Positions 9,032-17,436 of a DNA stretch of 64,000 nucleotides are shown here, in pieces (the first letter of the stretch is position 1; each line of letters begins with the position of its first letter). This DNA is from Rhodococcus sp. 14-2483-1-2 (GTDB taxonomy: Bacteria; Actinomycetota; Actinomycetes; Mycobacteriales; Mycobacteriaceae), in assembly GCF_002259405.1 (NCBI RefSeq), contig NZ_NPFW01000020.1, positions 124,001 to 188,000 of the forward strand, written 5' to 3'. The translations under genes were made by a program, and so were the position numbers. The notes below the pieces were generated by a model. The model ran no database searches and was not told the DNA's origin. It saw only the letters and a list, made by a program, of their open reading frames with translations.

Positions 9032-9131
9032 CTGCGTCCTCGCTGGATGATCGGCGTAGCGCTTACCGAAGTGGGAGTGGCGGCTGTCGCACGAGCACTC
9101 ATGGTGAGACGTACATAACAACTGTGTTCAA

Positions 9132-9159
9132 CCTAAACATAAGATGTTTAGGGCGTCAA
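9132..9159 (-). promoter_or_regulatory. Promoter with FadR-type operator before the ABC importer
   Basis: A perfect inverted repeat, arms CCTAAACAT and ATGTTTAGG separated by 3 bases, occupies 9132-9152. On the minus strand a TTGACG (-35 like) at 9159-9154 directly precedes it, so the operator fills the space between -35 and -10. The same TTGACG-palindrome module is found at 22424-22452. A bound GntR-family repressor would block RNA polymerase. The regulator is probably the one encoded at 21627-22361 (inference). Confidence 0.75.
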
Positions 9160-9206
9160 GACGGCCTCGTTGGGCATTGAAGGCGTAAATGAGTCGCGCT
9201 GCTCGG

Positions 9207-9629
9207 CTAAAGATCTGATGTATGTGGCGGTACTGTCCGATGCCAGGCGGTCACGGACTGGTAGTGCTCACCCAGGGCGGAAAGTGCGCCCTCACGGCGC
9301 AATACAGCCGTCAGTTGAGCTCCCACCGGCATGCCCGAGGGCGGGTGGAAGCCGACCGGCAGGGCCAGCGTCGGACCGTCGTGCAGAGACCACGGGTACG
9401 TGAATTGTCCCATCCGGCGCGAGAGCGCGACCACGTCGTCACCCCCGTCCCTCGGGGGAACGTCGACAGGCATGGCCGGGGTCAACACCACGTCGACCGT
9501 CGAGAACGTGGTGGCCATGGCCTCGCGGAATCGGTCTCGGTCGATGAGTGCACGGGCGCGGTCGGCCTCGGAGATGCTCAGTCCCAACGCGATTCGCTCA
9601 CGGGTAGCGGGTTGGGAGCCTACAACCTT
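9207..9629 (-). pseudogene. Amidase C-terminal fragment, duplicate of the 16228 amidase
   Basis: The minus-strand frame encodes the last roughly 135 residues of an amidase-signature protein, from PATRERIALGLSISEADRARAL to HTSDL. It is nearly identical to the end of the intact amidase at 16228-17436. Similarity stops abruptly at about 9629, inside the gene, leaving no catalytic Lys-Ser-Ser triad. The break marks the left edge of the inserted island that carries the NACHT and NTase genes. Confidence 0.85.
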
Positions 9630-9782
9630 CAACCAGTCGAGGGCTGCGAGATCGACTGAAACTTACCCACACTGTGGATCTGGAACGCGGTGGCCCGACT
9701 ATCGGGGACCTGCTAGCCGAGTTCTTTAGAAAAAGACGCAAAAAAGCCCGGTCCATCGGTAAAACGGTAAGGGCGCAACAAA

Positions 9783-12707
9783 CTATGTCTCGCCTTCAAT
9801 TCTATGAATGGGGTTCTCTTCGTAAGTTTCAGTCAACAAGACCGAAACATCAAAATTGGTATCACGTTGATACAGCACCGATGCGATTGCTACTCGAATG
9901 CACCACAAAGTTGAGTCCAAATGTAGAGCGACATGGCGAAATTGGTCCGATGAGACGTTAGCTCTAAACGAGGCTCCGGCAGACCAGTCGGTTGGGAGTA
10001 TCAAAAAACTAGCGTCTGGTTCTCCAACTTGCAAAACTTTGAAGCTTCCGGGCTCGTCCAGAAGTAACTGAAGTTCATGAGTGCCAGAAATTTCAGTCAA
10101 CCTCAACGGTCTAATGGGGTTAAGGGACCTCGACACGATCGTGTTAGCGAGAGGCAGCTTGGGGACCCCTTCCCCACTCCAAATGTTCAGTAGGTTGATC
10201 TCAGTTCTGCTTCTAGGGCGGGCTGCGAACTCATCCAAGCCGATAGCCGCGTCACGAAGGGGGCTCGGAATATTGGTTGAACGGAGGGATGCCAGTACGC
10301 CCCATGCTGTTGCAGCCTCCTCAATGGATCGTCCTAGGTTGCGTTGAATCCTGAACTTCGTCAATGCAACATATTTCCCGTCCATGCTTGAGGCTATAGC
10401 CAGCGTAGCGGTCAACCATCGCAAACCTTGTGGATGATGAACGGGGTGGTCTAGCAGTTGAAGCGCGTGATCGAACAGTAGGTCAAGATATCTTGGAGTA
10501 TTATTTGCAACATTGTCTGCGACTAGTTCCAAAGCAATGCTGCTGCCTGCAGGTGAAAGCAGATCCACGTCTGAGATCGCTTGAGTTTCCCTTATTGCCT
10601 CAATTGCCGGTCCCCTTAATTCCTGTCGATTTGAGAAGATGCTGCCCACCGCAAGAAGCGCGATATTTTGCCAATCGGGATGGTTGCATATAAGTCGTAT
10701 ACGGCGGATGATTATGTCGCCGTCGCCGGACGCAATTGATCTAGCTACTAAGTACTCACGTAGACTTCGAAGCTCAAATCCCACCGAATCTGTTGCCATT
10801 GGGACAAGGAATACCAGACGTTCCAGTGTGGCACGAACAATTTCGGCCGCCAAATCGCGCGCAACATGGACGGGTTGGCCTTCTGACAGCAAGCGGTCGT
10901 ATGTTATTGATTTGATAACCGTACGCGGGATCGATGCCACCGAACGCGTTGAATCGTTGGAAGCAAATTCGATCCAGCGTGCAGCTGCTTCGTGCACATA
11001 GTTAATATCATGCTTGTATTGACCCAAAAGGTGCCCAACGCTGCCGGTCTTATTGGACTCGCGCTTGTACAGAGTCTCGTAGAAGAGATTGAAAAGTTCC
11101 CATCGGGACTGTGGAACTCTCGCAGAGTCTTCACAAATTAGTGTGAGTATTGTGGTTTGCAGCGGAGTGCTGAGCAATCGGGAAGTGTGCTTGGACTCGC
11201 TAGCGGTATGGAACCGTCGTAGGATCTCGGAAGCAAACACGGGATCGTTTCCGTGTCGCAGGTATATCAAACGACGCGCATACGAGATGCTCACAGGTTT
11301 AGTAAGCGGACATAGGGTAACTTGCTGCATACTAAGACGTGAAAGTTCATTGTTGTAGCCCTGAGGCCTACTCGTGACTATTATGTATAAGTCTAAATTG
11401 TGACTCCGCGCATCGTCCTCAAGTTGATTAATCGAGGTCGCTACCTTTTCCCTCGCGTCTGATGACACGACTTCGTCAAGGCCGTCAAATATAAAGACGG
11501 AAGGCCAGTGTTTCAGCCAGCTCAAGAGTTGCGTTGGTGTGACATCAAATATTGCCCGTTCGGATATCAATGTGGCGCACCACTTAATCAAATGCGTCCA
11601 AGTCGGATCGCCGTTTGTTTCGGCGTATTTTGCTAGATCAACTCTGAACGGCCACCTTCTGTTAGTCGGTAGGGGTATTTGTTCAGAACGAAAGAACTCT
11701 ATTTCTTTACTAAATTTTGAGTTCTCAACCCGCATTGACGGCTCAATGTCGTTTGCAAATGATAATCGATAGGCCAATGTAATGAGTTGACTTATTGTGG
11801 TCTTGCCTTGTCCGGGCCCGCCAAATATTAAAAGATGCGTACAGCCGGTTGGCATCTCGGCAGCGGCATCTTTCCTCTTGATGAATCGCTGATTTCCTGT
11901 TTCAATCGCCAATTTTGCTGCCTCGGAGCTTCCATGACCGTTCAGAAAATCTACTTTCAGGTCAATCGCAATCTGGTGAATTAGAATGCGTCCATGCTCG
12001 GGATCGCCAGACTCACCTAGACGTATGGCCTGGTCCTCGGCCAAGGAATTTCGCGCGTGTTGTATTAAAATTAGCCCAACGTCGACGATTCTGACTTCGG
12101 GTAGTGTGAGATGTAAGCGTGCCAAAAGGTCGCCTGGAGTGATCAATCCGGCGTACGCGCCGCGAATGGCAGGAGAAGAATCCAGAATTCTGCACAACTT
12201 GTCGTAGTGCCACACGCCAATAGATTTTATCGGCTTGTGCTCGATCAATTTGGACAAAAATTCAGTCATTCGGTCTAGAGTGCCACTGGTGGCCGGAGTA
12301 AGTTTCACGTTTGTGATGAAAAGTATGTTTTGGAATTTAAACCTTCGATTTTGAACTGGAGCTTCAGAAAGCACTATGCTTTCATCGTGCCGATTGGTTT
12401 TCTCCCACGCTGCAATCTCGTTGGAGATATGTTTCTTCAACCAACGGAAATCCGATTGATGTGAGACAGGCCGTTGTAGAAATTTAGCCTGGAAGACGGT
12501 GACTTCAGACCACGAGCGTGTTTGACCGTCATCGTCCCATACGAACTCGCCGTGGAAGGTCGCGTCACGGCCGCCGTCCGGTCCATCACCGTAAACTTCT
12601 ACATTAGGACCGACTTGTGCCAGTAGCATGGCCTGGGTCAGGTGCTCGAAATCTCTGGGACCAAGTCGTTCTAGCGCATAGTCTGCCACGCCGGTAGTAT
12701 GCACCAT
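9783..12707 (-). CDS. STAND NTPase with N-terminal Mrr-like nuclease and NACHT domain
   Basis: 974 residues from ATG 12707; the frame stays open to 12896, but the extra 63 residues are basic and unlike the family. Residues about 10-80 hold an Mrr-type PD-(D/E)XK nuclease: RDFEHLTQ, GPDGGRD (41-48) and VFQAKF with Q73-A-K75. The NACHT NTPase follows, with Walker A GGPGQGKTT (296-304) and Walker B FIFDGLDE (405-412). The last 450 residues look helical and could be a sensor region. Nuclease-NACHT proteins of this build (the bacterial NACHT and Avs groups) detect phage proteins and then cut DNA. The gene is divergent from the NTase operon, with 246 bases between starts. AT-rich codon use marks it as acquired. 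Confidence 0.87.
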   Translation of the reverse strand: MVHTTGVADYALERLGPRDFEHLTQAMLLAQVGPNVEVYGDGPDGGRDATFHGEFVWDDDGQTRSWSEVTVFQAKFLQRPVSHQSDFRWLKKHISNEIAAWEKTNRHDESIVLSEAPVQNRRFKFQNILFITNVKLTPATSGTLDRMTEFLSKLIEHKPIKSIGVWHYDKLCRILDSSPAIRGAYAGLITPGDLLARLHLTLPEVRIVDVGLILIQHARNSLAEDQAIRLGESGDPEHGRILIHQIAIDLKVDFLNGHGSSEAAKLAIETGNQRFIKRKDAAAEMPTGCTHLLIFGGPGQGKTTISQLITLAYRLSFANDIEPSMRVENSKFSKEIEFFRSEQIPLPTNRRWPFRVDLAKYAETNGDPTWTHLIKWCATLISERAIFDVTPTQLLSWLKHWPSVFIFDGLDEVVSSDAREKVATSINQLEDDARSHNLDLYIIVTSRPQGYNNELSRLSMQQVTLCPLTKPVSISYARRLIYLRHGNDPVFASEILRRFHTASESKHTSRLLSTPLQTTILTLICEDSARVPQSRWELFNLFYETLYKRESNKTGSVGHLLGQYKHDINYVHEAAARWIEFASNDSTRSVASIPRTVIKSITYDRLLSEGQPVHVARDLAAEIVRATLERLVFLVPMATDSVGFELRSLREYLVARSIASGDGDIIIRRIRLICNHPDWQNIALLAVGSIFSNRQELRGPAIEAIRETQAISDVDLLSPAGSSIALELVADNVANNTPRYLDLLFDHALQLLDHPVHHPQGLRWLTATLAIASSMDGKYVALTKFRIQRNLGRSIEEAATAWGVLASLRSTNIPSPLRDAAIGLDEFAARPRSRTEINLLNIWSGEGVPKLPLANTIVSRSLNPIRPLRLTEISGTHELQLLLDEPGSFKVLQVGEPDASFLILPTDWSAGASFRANVSSDQFRHVALHLDSTLWCIRVAIASVLYQRDTNFDVSVLLTETYEENPIHRIEGET

Positions 12708-12953
12708 CGAGTCCAGGCTCGTTGGTCGAATGCGGCTGCGGTAGGTACGAATGTGCGTTAAGTGACCAGGAGGGAGATGATTGTTTGTCGTTCTCTGCAG
12801 AGTTCTGCGCCTGCAGTATGGCGGCGCTAAGAGGGTAGGTGGGAGCCGGTGGCGCGTCACAGTGACTAGTCGAATCACGCGATAATCGTTTGACATCAGT
12901 CAGTTGGTTCTGAGAACCGGTTTGATAGACAGGTAAAGATTTGGGGAATTGAT
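12708..12953. promoter_or_regulatory. Divergent promoter region between the NACHT and NTase genes
   Basis: These 246 bases must serve both the leftward NACHT gene and the rightward NTase operon. I see no strong palindrome. The NTase start is preceded by TTGGGG 8-10 bases upstream of its GTG. Confidence 0.45.
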
Positions 12954-13787
12954 GTGACAGCCGACTACGACTACCTCCGTGGGTTAGCCAACGTATATCG
13001 AGGTGGTACAGATTCGAGCCGTTGGTACGCTGCCGAAGGCCAATACTTGGATCTTCGACTCCAAGTGTACATGGGGGCCGAACGATTCCGGGCCGTCGGT
13101 TCGTACGCAAAAGGAACTTCAGTAGTTTTCTCGGACCCTGACTATTTGGTTTGTTTCGATCAAGAACGGTACCGTCATCGAAAAGAAATAGTCCAAGAAT
13201 TGCTCCCCATGATTGAAGTTAGGTTCCCTAGCTATGTTGCGGTGGATAGTGGTTTGAAGATCGAATTGAGATCAGCAAATTTCTCAGTCAATATCATTCC
13301 GGCACGAGTTAGCGACGGAGCGATATTGATGGGGAGTGAGCAGGACGATCTTTCTTGCCAATTTGATGACAGTTTCTTAGAGTGTTGCGGGGACTTAGAT
13401 AGTCGACAGAGCGAGGTGCTTGTTGTGGCCTCAAGAGTCATCCGGCTTTGGAGTATGCAGTTAAGTATGTCCTTGAACTCATTCTTGCTGGAACAGGAGT
13501 TAGTCGAGTGTTTCTATCGCAACCCCAACTGTAGCGCTCTGGAAGCTTTGAGCTTGACGATTCAGAGGGTCGCCACCGCGCCGCTCGAATACTTGGATCC
13601 TTGGAACGGTATAAATGTGGATCGCATAGTAATACCCTGTAGTCATGTGCTCAGGTGGAATGGCCCTCAGGGCATCCGCAACGTGGACGACTCGGCGCGC
13701 TTCATCAAGGCTGCGGCCGATGCGGCAGAGCGCGGAGATCACTTTACGTCGGCCTCGCACTTAACCAGGTTACTAGGTTTTTGCTAG
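12954..13787 (+). CDS. CD-NTase/OAS-like nucleotidyltransferase with altered third catalytic residue
   Basis: 277 residues from GTG 12954. The nucleotidyltransferase core is clear: GSYAKGT at 49-55, then the metal-binding pair D61-P-D63 in SDPDYLVCF, and a later strand SVNIIPA (111-117). In CD-NTases and OAS enzymes the last motif is normally (h)D(h)(h)P, with Asp as the third metal ligand; here it is Asn113. The protein may therefore be inactive, may use a different carboxylate, or may act as a sensor or scaffold. It starts a three-gene plus-strand operon with an unknown protein and a small membrane protein, resembling a CBASS layout (synthase plus membrane effector), but a recognised effector is lacking. 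Confidence 0.75.
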   Translation: MTADYDYLRGLANVYRGGTDSSRWYAAEGQYLDLRLQVYMGAERFRAVGSYAKGTSVVFSDPDYLVCFDQERYRHRKEIVQELLPMIEVRFPSYVAVDSGLKIELRSANFSVNIIPARVSDGAILMGSEQDDLSCQFDDSFLECCGDLDSRQSEVLVVASRVIRLWSMQLSMSLNSFLLEQELVECFYRNPNCSALEALSLTIQRVATAPLEYLDPWNGINVDRIVIPCSHVLRWNGPQGIRNVDDSARFIKAAADAAERGDHFTSASHLTRLLGFC

Positions 13788-13835
13788 TCTGCAGGTTGCT
13801 ATCATCGGCGGTCCATTGGCGGTAGGCTACACCGC

Positions 13836-14381
13836 ATGATGGAACTAAGTGCCGCAGAACGGACGCAGTTGTCGAGCGCTATGGGATGTGTCGAAAGCGA
13901 TTTGGATGCTCAGCTTGGAAAGGTGTCCAAGGCGTCGGAGGAAGAATATGTTCGAATGATGCTTGGGCAGCGCGTATTCACTAGAGGTTCCGACATCAGA
14001 GTGTTCAGACTTTTTCTTCTTGTACGCCACGTCTACGAGGGTGCGATTCCTTCGCCTGGGCAAGTGAGTGCGGTTTTTCAGACAACTACATCGGAGAGTC
14101 GGTCGCTTTTGCGTGCCGTTCGGGCAAAGTACCAGTATGAGTTGTTCGAGGCCATCAATAGTTCTTTAAGAGTCGTGGTCGGGAGTTCCGTCGAATCGGC
14201 TGATGGTGACGGTTCGCGAACGTTCCAATGTGAGTCGGAGGATCTGATCGAAGCGCTCAATGAACGAGTTGCACGGCATGATGGTTCGTTGTCCCGCGTG
14301 TCGAAAGTGCCTGGCTCCGCTGCCGCCTACTCCATGCGTAAATCGACGTACTCGAAACTTGTCAACGAGATTTTGATATGA
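13836..14381 (+). CDS. Unknown protein between NTase and membrane protein
   Basis: 181 residues, start ATG 13836, 48 bases after the NTase gene, ending in an ATGA overlap with the next gene. It is soluble and mostly helical by composition; residues 85-110 contain a run (TTSESRSLLRAVRAKYQYE) that could be a DNA-binding or coiled segment. I do not recognise a family. Tight coupling to the membrane protein suggests the two work together, perhaps as regulator and effector. Confidence 0.7.
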   Translation: MMELSAAERTQLSSAMGCVESDLDAQLGKVSKASEEEYVRMMLGQRVFTRGSDIRVFRLFLLVRHVYEGAIPSPGQVSAVFQTTTSESRSLLRAVRAKYQYELFEAINSSLRVVVGSSVESADGDGSRTFQCESEDLIEALNERVARHDGSLSRVSKVPGSAAAYSMRKSTYSKLVNEILI

Positions 14382-14770
14382 GTAATATTTCGAACTTGCT
14401 TGCCGCGTCCGGCTTATTCGTCGCGTCGATTAGTTTAGTATTTTCTAGTTGGTATGGTGAACTAAGCGATACGATACGTCTTCGTGCGGAAATAAATCCT
14501 CAGGACAGGAAAGAGCAAACAGCTAAAGTTCGTAACGTCCTTCTTTGTCGAGTTCTACCCCTCCTCGTCGCAGTTTCTGGGATCAGTCTTATTTTGTTGC
14601 CAACAATCGTAGAAATTGTGGGTCAGTTCTTCGTATTAGGCACTGCTGGATTCTATGATCCGCTCAAAGCGATTATGTTTCTGACTTGGGTGTTTACAAT
14701 ATTTCTGACGGCCGTAATCGGAAATTTGGGTTTCGGACTGATTAAAATGATCAGGAGGCTCCGCGCCTGA
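14378..14770 (+). CDS. Small membrane protein, about three transmembrane segments
   Basis: 130 residues with hydrophobic segments at about 6-25, 55-80 and 97-120, and a basic C-terminus (KMIRRLRA). The loop after the first segment is charged (DRKEQTAKVRN). The start codon overlaps the previous stop (ATGA). Small multi-pass proteins next to nucleotidyltransferase genes commonly act as membrane-disrupting effectors in CBASS-type systems; that role is inferred from position only. No known effector motif is visible. Confidence 0.7.
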   Translation: MSNISNLLAASGLFVASISLVFSSWYGELSDTIRLRAEINPQDRKEQTAKVRNVLLCRVLPLLVAVSGISLILLPTIVEIVGQFFVLGTAGFYDPLKAIMFLTWVFTIFLTAVIGNLGFGLIKMIRRLRA

Positions 14771-14947
14771 TTTTTGATTCATTACCCCTGACGCAAGCGA
14801 CGTATTTGTTTCGATAGAATTACAATGTGATTAATTGCCCTCATTCCAACTACAGCAGACCTTCACGTCGATGGTGTAGTACGACCGGCATGGTCATCCG
14901 CTGCGCTGGGATCGCTCGCCGAAGTTGGTTGGATTGATATTTGCTGT
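14771..14947. other. Right edge of the AT-rich island
   Basis: The first part is AT-rich and non-coding. Around 14850 the sequence becomes GC-rich, and at about 14948 it joins the decayed permease copy. No direct repeat, tRNA end or transposase was found that would explain the insertion. Confidence 0.4.
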
Positions 14948-15540
14948 CTATGTTGGGTAGTGCGTAGGAAAGCAGTAGCGATCGAAAATCCTGTCACCGC
15001 GTGAGCATAAGCGTGGTGCCGAAATTCGTGACGATTGGCGCGTTGAATCCGCTGCAGGCATTGACCGGCACCACACCGAACGCGGAGACGGTGGACAGGT
15101 GGGCGATGGGAGTGACGCCTGCACCGAAGAGCACCACCATGATGCGGTCGACAGCGAACGTCGGCAGGGTGTTGTTGACGTTGAGATTCGACTGAAAAGC
15201 TTAGTCTCACAGGTCGTACCGTCACAGCATGTATGCGGCAGCGACGCCGAGCGCGGAGCTGAGCACGAACGCGAGAGGATGATGTGTAGTGTTCTGCCCA
15301 GAGCGTCGACCAGGAATTCTGGATCGGTGAGCGGGCCCACCGCCGTGAAGAACATATCGGACACCGGCACGATGTTCAGCGGGGAGGCGAAGAACCTGGC
15401 CAAGATGTCGATGGCCACCAATTAGGCGACGACGATGGTGCTGGTCGAGCCCCATGCAGGCAGGCCGAGTTGGGTAGCGAGGGGTCGGGTGTAACCGGGA
15501 ACGACGGAGGTCGCGCGGTCTCGCGCGTAGGCGCACTCAT
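14948..15540 (-). pseudogene. Decayed ABC permease, copy of 6353-7177
   Basis: The minus strand from the ATG at 15540 matches the intact first permease: the N-terminal region is recognisable (GYTRPLATQLGLPAWG, then ARFFASPLNIVPVSDM), but an in-frame stop near 15425, shifts of frame after about 15280, and loss of the C-terminus destroy it. The match ends near 14948. It belongs to the right-hand copy of the duplicated importer/amidase block. Confidence 0.82.
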
Positions 15541-16227
15541 GGTTCAGTGCTAATCGTCTCGTCGGTATCGTCGGCCTCGTCGGCCTCGTCGGCCTCGTCG
15601 GCCTCGTCGGCCTCGTCGGCCTCGTCGGCCTCGTCGCGCAATCGCGAACAGATGCGTCCGTGCAGCGCGACAGCCTCGGGGCTGGGACTGGCCAGGACGG
15701 CTTCCGTGTGCGAGCCCGGAAGGTCGTTGTCCACCTCGTCGATGAACCGGCCGGGCCGCGCACTCATCACCAGAACACGATCGGAGAGCGCCTCCTAATT
15801 GCTTTGGGTGATAACCAGGATTCCACATGTGAGCTTTTCTACGATCTTCAAAAGATCGTAGAATACTACCAGCCGGATCTGGTGGTCGAGCGCGCCGAAC
15901 GGTTCGGCCGCGAGAATGAGATCGGGTTCCATGGACAGGCCGCGTGCGATGGCTACGCGCTGGCGCAGAAGGCCGGGGAGAGCTGGGTGGTGCTGGTCGC
16001 CGAACTTGCTTGCCCCAAGGTGTACAGCAGCTTCTAGCCGCGGCATCGACGTTCCTTCTTGCCGACTCTGCGTACCTCCAGGGCGAACGCCACGGTGTCT
16101 CGCACGGTCGGCCACGGCAGAGTCGCCGAGTGCTAAAAGACGACGGCAATCTTGAACCGCAGAACGGTCAGTGGCTGGCCGCCGACGTGCACTGTGCCTC
16201 CTTCATGGTCCTGTACTTGCCGGTCAG
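15538..16227 (-). pseudogene. Decayed ABC ATPase, copy of 7174-8040, lacking Walker A
   Basis: Pieces of the ATPase can be followed on the minus strand: QDHEGGTVHVGGQPLT near 16210, LPWPTVRDTVAFALEV, a degenerate signature (LPGLLRQRVAIAR replaces LSGGMRQRVAIAR), then LILAAEPFGALD, and finally SARPGRFIDEVDNDLP. At least two in-frame stops (near 16135 and 16050) and a frameshift near 15795 interrupt it. The first roughly 83 residues, including Walker A, are missing because a deletion joins this gene directly to the amidase stop at 16228. The C-terminal end carries an expanded 9-base repeat. Confidence 0.85.
15561..15632. repeat. 9-base tandem repeat, seven perfect copies plus one variant
   Basis: GTCGGCCTC is repeated head to tail seven times at 15570-15632, preceded by one variant unit (gtcggtatc). 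It lies in the C-terminal end of the ATPase pseudogene and would read as alternating acidic residues and Ala on the minus strand. The intact copy at about 7195-7205 has a single related unit, so the array arose after duplication, probably by slippage. Confidence 0.95.
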
Positions 16228-17436
16228 TTAAGAATCTGATGTATGAGGTGCGTTTCGCTGATGCCAGCCGGTCACCGACTGGTACCGCTCGCCCAGGGCG
16301 AACAGTGCGCCCTCACGGCGCGATACAGCCGTCAGTTGCGCTCCGACCGGCATGCCCGAGGACGGGTGGAATCCGACCGGCAGAGCCAGCGTCGGGCCGT
16401 CGTGCAGAGACCACGGGTACGTGAACTGACCCATTCGGCGTGAGAGAGCGATAACGTCGTCGCCCCCGTCCCTCGGGGGAACGTCGACGGGCATGGCCGG
16501 GGTCAACACCACGTCGACCATCTCGAACGTGGTGGTCATGGCCTCGTAGAATTGGTCTCGGCCGGTGAGTGCACGGGCACGGACGGCATCGGAGATGCTC
16601 AGGCCCAACGCTATTCGCTCACGGGTGGCGGGTTGGAAGCGGGAAGGCACGGTGTCGAGCCGCTGCCGATGGCGGCGAGCGAGGTCGCTGTACACGATCG
16701 TGTAGACGATGTCCTGGGCGTCGGCTGCATGCGCGAGTTCGATGGGGACGATCTCGTACCCCAGTTCGGCGAACGTGCGCACCGCGGCTGCGACGGTCTG
16801 CGCGACGCCCGAGTCCACGTCCGCGGTGAGGAACACAGTGGGCACGCCGATGCGTGTGACCTCCGAGGGCTCGGATGGGCTGGGGGACAGGACGTCGAAC
16901 AGGGCTTTCACCTCGGTGACCGACCGCGCCATCGGGCCGACGGTGTCGAACTGCTCGCTCACCGGGAACACGCCGTCGTTGCTGATCGATCCCCAGCTCG
17001 GGCGTAGACCGGTAATTCCGCATGCCGCGGCGGGTAGGCGCACTGATCCGCCGGTGTCGGTGCCCAGGGATGCGTCTACCAGTCGGGCGGCGACGGCAAT
17101 CCCCGAACCGCCACTCGATCCGCCGGGCACCCGAGTGCGATTCCACGGGTTGTACGACGGGCCTGCAGCCGAGTTCTGCGAGGTAACGCCGACGGCGAAC
17201 TCGGCCATGTTCAGTTTCGCGACGACCGACCCGCCTGCGCGCCGCAGGCGGGTGACGACTTCGGCATCCGACGCGGCAACGTTGTGCTCGAAGAACTCCG
17301 ACGCGCAGGTGGTCTCGACGCCGGCCACGTCGATGTTGTCTTTGACGCCGATGCTCAGGCCGGACAGGGGCCCCGGGGTGTCGTTCCGGTCGTCGATCCA
17401 CCGGACGACACCGCCGAAGGTCCCGTCCTCGATCAG
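16228..17436 (-). CDS. Amidase-signature family hydrolase
   Basis: About 402 residues. The family triad is visible: Lys in SIGVKDNI (about 32 from the proposed start), cis-Ser in PGGSSGGSG (about 107) and nucleophile Ser in DTGGSVRLP (about 131). A GTG at 17328 would remove the Lys, so translation must begin earlier. The frame is open only back to a TGA near 17470 and contains no ATG, GTG or TTG, so a CTG at 17436 overlapping the HyuB stop is the best candidate (unusual, uncertain). The enzyme hydrolyses a carboxamide to acid and ammonia. It follows hyuA-hyuB in one operon, so it may act on the ring-opened product. Its C-terminal third is duplicated at 9207-9629. Confidence 0.85.
   Translation of the reverse strand: MIEDGTFGGVVRWIDDRNDTPGPLSGLSIGVKDNIDVAGVETTCASEFFEHNVAASDAEVVTRLRRAGGSVVAKLNMAEFAVGVTSQNSAAGPSYNPWNRTRVPGGSSGGSGIAVAARLVDASLGTDTGGSVRLPAAACGITGLRPSWGSISNDGVFPVSEQFDTVGPMARSVTEVKALFDVLSPSPSEPSEVTRIGVPTVFLTADVDSGVAQTVAAAVRTFAELGYEIVPIELAHAADAQDIVYTIVYSDLARRHRQRLDTVPSRFQPATRERIALGLSISDAVRARALTGRDQFYEAMTTTFEMVDVVLTPAMPVDVPPRDGGDDVIALSRRMGQFTYPWSLHDGPTLALPVGFHPSSGMPVGAQLTAVSRREGALFALGERYQSVTGWHQRNAPHTSDS

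Noticed and set aside
9207-9235. TCTGATGTATG near the amidase ends (also at 16230) considered as another FadR-type operator
   Set aside because: It is the antisense of the last coding residues HTSD of both amidase copies, and no left arm of the palindrome is present.
9674-9961. Plus-strand 95-codon frame overlapping the end of the NACHT gene
   Set aside because: Most of it is antisense to the NACHT C-terminus, and it has no family similarity or clear ribosome site.
14771-14947. Search for att repeats or an integrase explaining the island
   Set aside because: No matching direct repeat at 9629 and 14948, no tRNA and no transposase or integrase gene was found in the window.
15561-15632. Tandem repeat considered as a possible CRISPR-like array
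   Set aside because: Units are 9 bases long with no spacers, and the array lies inside an ATPase pseudogene.
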